From the NCBI RefSeq assembly GCF_003008555.2, contig NZ_CP027665.1:1364001-1428000 (forward strand): 64,000 bases of DNA. Reading direction: 5' to 3'. Position numbers and translations under genes: made by a program. Source of the DNA: Pukyongiella litopenaei. Lineage in GTDB: Bacteria > Pseudomonadota > Alphaproteobacteria > Rhodobacterales > Rhodobacteraceae. Positions 63,269-64,000 of the stretch are shown one piece after another (within the stretch, counting starts at the first letter, position 1; each line of letters begins with the position of its first letter). The notes beneath the pieces are model-generated. The model made no database searches, was not told the DNA's origin, and saw only the letters and a program-made list of their open reading frames with translations.

Positions 63269-63580
63269 ATGTCCATCTACATCACCCGTGAAATGATTGC
63301 ATCCGCGTCCCGCGAGGGCGGAGGCGATAACAGCAAGAGCCTCGTCCGGCGGTTGTTCGGTTCGGCGATCAGGAAATGGCGCCGGCGCAAGATGATCGCC
63401 GTGTTCGACGCCATGGATGACCAGTTGCTCAGCGATATCGGCCTCTGCCGCGGGGACATTCGCCGCGTCGTCAACACCTTCGATGACCGTGAACTGGGCA
63501 TGATCCCGTTGGCGTCGTCCGCAGATCGGCTCGAGGGCATGACGGCGCAGTGCGGCCAGCCGGGCAGAGCGTTCCTCTGA
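63269..63580 (+). CDS. DUF1127 domain protein
   Basis: 103 aa. The DUF1127 core is RKWRRRKMIAVFDAMDDQLLSDIGLCRGDIRRVV (about residues 35-68; quoted in part), the Arg-rich YjiS-like motif with L-x-D-I-G. GGAGGA precedes the ATG. Small DUF1127 proteins are linked to stress and RNA-related regulation in alphaproteobacteria. Confidence 0.8.
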   Translation: MSIYITREMIASASREGGGDNSKSLVRRLFGSAIRKWRRRKMIAVFDAMDDQLLSDIGLCRGDIRRVVNTFDDRELGMIPLASSADRLEGMTAQCGQPGRAFL

Positions 63581-63675
63581 CGCCCGCGCGTCACCGGGCC
63601 CCGGTGACGCGCACCACCCGCATGAACGTGACCCGCTTCGATCAGAAAGAACTGAGAAAAAGGACTGAGGAGATG

Positions 63676-63981
63676 ATGATCTGCAAGGCCGATTTCGAGG
63701 AACTGTTTCCCGACCTGTTCCAACCCGAACCCGCCTCCGCCACGCCCGAAAAGGCAAAACCCGTCAGCGCCGCCTGCATCGCGCGACCGGAGGGTGACGG
63801 CGCACCCATCCTGCACGCCAGGCAGGACCGCCGAATATCGCTGCACTGCCCGGAGATGCCGGTATCTGCGCGATCCGGCGCGATGACCGCCACGATGCCG
63901 GCTACGGCAGCCATTGCCGCGGCTTGGACGATGCTTTCGGCCTACGGGTCGATGGCGAGACAGCGGCATGGCAGGCTTTGA
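63676..63981 (+). CDS. Small protein of unknown function
   Basis: 101 aa from ATG 63676 (GAGG 5 bases before); ATG 63673 or 63622 are alternatives. Acidic start CKADFEELFPDLFQPEPAS, C-terminal hydrophobic stretch SGAMTATMPATAAIAAAWTML that may span the membrane. No family recognised. Follows the DUF1127 gene on the same strand. Confidence 0.5.
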   Translation: MICKADFEELFPDLFQPEPASATPEKAKPVSAACIARPEGDGAPILHARQDRRISLHCPEMPVSARSGAMTATMPATAAIAAAWTMLSAYGSMARQRHGRL

Positions 63982-64000
63982 ATGTCGGACAGTGGCGCCC

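Noticed and set aside
1-64000. CRISPR array
   Set aside because: No regularly spaced direct repeats with unique spacers seen; the only short tandem array is the coding 12-mer repeat in ggt.

Overview
The window looks like a chromosome segment of a marine-type Rhodobacteraceae (Roseobacter-like alphaproteobacterium). The base composition is GC-rich with tightly overlapping genes (many ATGA/GTGA junctions). It carries family hallmarks: an Mcl1-type malyl-CoA lyase, a dgcN-dgcA pair, the dnaX-ybaB-recR block, an Aap/Bzt-type general amino-acid ABC system, a TRAP transporter, and a dispersed hairpin plus 'GGGATATTT...GAGGAAG' intergenic motif. This assignment is inferred from gene content; no rRNA or intact tRNA is present.

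Layout. 1-4449: phosphonate-type ABC transporter phnD-phnC-phnE-phnE with a coupled HAD hydrolase. 4577-6949: MaoC-like hydratase, SDR and malyl-CoA lyase. 7289-10866: D-amino-acid operon (dgcN, dgcA, DEDDh exonuclease, D-amino-acid aminotransferase). 10894-15465: membrane protein, DUF1244, N-formylglutamate amidohydrolase, pyruvate kinase, rpmI-rplT. 15579-21325: structured leader with a small ORF, GNAT, serine hydrolase, and pheS-pheT with a DUF2513 gene wedged between them. 21448-29483: an aromatic-ring catabolic regulon (SCP2-like protein, alpha/beta hydrolase, beta-keto acid cleavage enzyme, LysR, muconate-cycloisomerase-like enzyme, intradiol dioxygenase, flavin reductase, stand-alone FAD synthetase domain, HpaB-type monooxygenase) whose two outer promoters share a GGTATC-N4-GATACC palindrome. 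29551-34816: MscS channel, recR, ybaB, a frameshifted dnaX, a zinc metallopeptidase, OsmC. 35084-37929: DctPQM TRAP transporter. 38331-40980: a tRNA-Ser-like 3' remnant and a nested IS3/IS256/IS110 array. 41101-49501: peptide ABC importer with gamma-glutamyltransferase and an M20 peptidase, read as a gamma-glutamyl-peptide/glutathione scavenging operon.

49690-55210 is an AT-richer island framed by IS remnants. It holds the most interesting system: a secreted 82-residue precursor ending in five consecutive Trp-X-Asn triplets (54338-54586), a radical SAM/SPASM maturase of the cyclophane-forming type (53179-54327), and a 1054-residue single-pass membrane protein of unknown function (50018-53182), all in one operon. 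I read it as a three-residue-cyclophane (triceptide) RiPP locus whose partner protein I cannot match to a known family.

55423-59607: aapJQMP amino-acid transporter. 59950-60470: IS66 and IS3 remnants. 60565-63981: a second MscS, two Rnk/GreA-C-like proteins, a DUF1127 protein and a small unknown ORF.
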